A DNA stretch of 7,023 bases, taken from assembly GCA_903819605.1 (NCBI GenBank), contig CAIJEA010000145.1:1-7023 (forward strand), read 5' to 3'. Source of the stretch: an uncultured cyanobacterium (GTDB lineage: Bacteria > Cyanobacteriota > Cyanobacteriia > Pseudanabaenales > Pseudanabaenaceae). A program made the translations under genes and the position numbers. This document shows, piece after piece, positions 6,177 to 7,023 of the stretch. Under the pieces are notes generated by a model. That model worked only from the letters and a program-made list of their open reading frames with translations, did no database searches and was not told where the DNA came from. Within the stretch, counting starts at the first letter, position 1. Each line of letters starts with the position of its first letter.

Positions 6177-6361
6177 ATGAAATATGGGGCTAGTCAAAAT
6201 CTATCAACCACAGAATTTAAAAGGGTATTTGAGGTAAAAAGAGAAACATTTGCTCAAATAGCGGAACTAACGCAGCAAGTAGTCCAGAGCAAAGGACAAG
6301 GAGGTGTAGAAGCAAAACTAAGTCTAGAAGACCAAGTATTGGTTACTTTGAAGTATTAGAG
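6177..6361 (+). pseudogene. N-terminal fragment of an IS5-family transposase
   Basis: The frame from ATG 6177 (a GTG at 6174 is just upstream) gives about 60 residues, MKYGASQNLSTTEFKRVF onwards, ending LSLEDQVLVTLKY at a TAG (6357-6359). The pattern MKY...L-S-xx-E-F-K-R...V-K-R-x-T-F...K-L-S-L-E-D-x-(V/L)-L-x-T-L-(E/K)-Y is the N-terminal helix-turn-helix region of IS5-family transposases common in cyanobacteria. In intact relatives the next residues are usually W-R-E-Y-R-T-Y-F-H. Here a TAG takes the place of the Trp codon, the following bases still allow R, then a second stop and K-Y-F-Y, and then the match is lost. The DDE catalytic domain is absent. The fragment ends next to a MITE-like palindrome. 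Confidence 0.75.
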
Positions 6362-6390
6362 AAATCTTTATTGAAAATACTTTTATTAAG

Positions 6391-6512
6391 ACGCGATGTG
6401 CAACTATTTTTGAGTTAATGACCTGAAATTGTTTGAGCTACCTGAAATCCAAAGTGCTTTTTGGTGCAGTACGAGAAATCAGGTCTTTCAGACTTTTAGT
6501 TGCACATCGCGT
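6391..6512. mobile_element. MITE-like palindromic element (122 bp)
   Basis: ACGCGATGTGCAACTA (6391-6406) is repeated as its exact reverse complement at 6497-6512. Further in, GACCTGA (6420-6426) pairs with TCAGGTC near 6479-6485, so the arms are imperfectly palindromic over a longer stretch. A small hairpin, CCAAA/TTTGG (6449-6464), lies in the centre. TTTATTA occurs on both sides (6382-6388 and 6513-6519) and may include a target-site duplication, although the exact ends are ambiguous by a few bases. There is no coding capacity, so it would need a transposase from elsewhere. An RNA hairpin gene is a less likely alternative. Confidence 0.7.
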
Positions 6513-6540
6513 TTTATTAGAGTCTTAACAACAACTAATC

Positions 6541-7023
6541 TTAGAATTTGATATTCCTAAAGAGGTAAGCATAATCAGCGCAAGTCGTGGTCGGTAAAGT
6601 CGTTACCTCTACCTGCGGTTGAATCGTGATTTGTTGGGTATTGACACAGACCTTCATGCGGATCTGACCACTGTTGCGCCCAACAGTACCGACAATGGGT
6701 GGACGGTCATTTGCCATGGTTCCCTTGCCTTTGCGTTGATTCCCGCGTTGTCTTGGTGGGTCTGCTATTGGATCTTTTTTTTTGCTCCCTTTTCTCCTGC
6801 ATTCTGAAACATCTCGTCCATCTCGGCTTCAGCATCGGGCAGATTACCATTAATCAAATTGGCAAATCCTCGACGTTGGATGCGATGCCGCCAAGACAAT
6901 AATGTCCCATAGTCGAGTCCTAGTTCCTCGGCTATGTGTTGGGTCGTGTGTCCTTGTAAGAATCCACGCAATGAGATCATGGATCTACAGGCTGATTTAG
7001 CTGCGGATTTACTTCTAATTACC
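6541..7023 (-). pseudogene. IS1595-like transposase, truncated at its C-terminus and split by a -1 frameshift
   Basis: The minus-strand frame enters at the window edge (7022) and reads through MISLRGFLQGHTTQHIAEEL (Met at 6978-6980), a helix-turn-helix part with GLDYGTLLSWRHRIQ, and DEMFQNAGEKG, which carries the likely first catalytic Asp. It stops at TAG 6765-6767. The -1 frame carries on directly with DPIADPPRQRGNQRKGKG, TMANDRPPIVGTVGRNSGQI and VCVNTQQITIQPQVEVTT, which is how I remember this transposase type continuing. The shift falls at a 9-A run (6775-6783 complement) holding an in-frame A-AAA-AAG heptamer. After TTT the match ends (CADYAYLFRNIKF, stop at 6541-6543), before the second catalytic Asp region (expected YTDEW-like). 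So the element is inactive at its 3' half even if the shift is programmed. The N-terminus lies outside the window. Confidence 0.75.
6775..6783 (-). promoter_or_regulatory. Slippery A9 run, candidate -1 frameshift site in the IS1595-like transposase
   Basis: On the minus strand the codons read GCA AAA AAA AAG ATC, so an A-AAA-AAG heptamer sits in the right phase for -1 slippage. After slippage the next codons are GAT CCA, opening the frame that carries the rest of the transposase. Transcriptional slippage on nine As would have the same effect, and a one-base deletion from an original ten As would look identical. Confidence 0.5.

Noticed and set aside
5960..6192. Plus-strand Gly-rich open frame without an early start codon
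   Set aside because: It lacks a start and a known domain and overlaps the more credible proline-rich minus-strand tail.
6391..6512. CRISPR-like or tRNA-like structure
   Set aside because: There is one inverted pair rather than spaced direct repeats, and no cloverleaf or T-loop consensus.
6619..6902. Plus-strand frames of 62 and 67 codons
   Set aside because: They are antisense to the IS1595-like transposase, which explains the open frames.

Overview
The window looks like part of a cyanobacterial chromosome, probably of the Pseudanabaena type. Three things support this: eight GCGATCGC (HIP1) palindromes between positions 915 and 5101; a cyanobacterial/plastid-type DUF760 protein; and a CrtR-type beta-carotene hydroxylase. 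The genus is inferred from general resemblance and was not tested.

Layout. Positions 1-808 are accessory: the C-terminal tail of a probable ISKra4-type transposase, then a two-gene DUF433/DUF5615 module of toxin-antitoxin type whose genes overlap by ATGA. The DUF433 gene appears to carry a one-base frameshift near its expected start. Positions 809-1026 hold an inverted repeat and the presumed promoter region of the next gene.

Positions 1027-4170 are housekeeping DNA-topology and replication genes: a 906-residue GyrA/ParC-type topoisomerase subunit, followed 54 bases later by a short single-stranded DNA-binding protein. After ssb comes a perfect 24-bp inverted repeat with a 3-base loop, then a DUF760 gene with a good ribosome binding site. 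A bidirectional terminator at 4731-4765 separates the DUF760 gene from a convergent crtR on the minus strand.

From about 5725 to the end the window is non-coding sequence and broken mobile DNA. In order it holds the AT-rich upstream region of crtR, a proline-rich C-terminal remnant on the minus strand, the N-terminal 60 codons of an IS5-family transposase that seems to have cut that gene, a 122-bp palindromic MITE-like element, and a truncated IS1595-like transposase on the minus strand. The last has a 9-A slippery run where a -1 shift joins its two halves. No HIP1 site occurs in this part or in the first 914 bases, which agrees with foreign or decaying DNA on both sides of a native core.

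I see no clearly new multi-gene system. The observations most worth a second look are the frameshifted antitoxin, the A-run frameshift in the IS1595-like transposase, the MITE-like element, the large perfect palindrome behind ssb, and the non-Ser residue at the quinolone-contact position of the topoisomerase.
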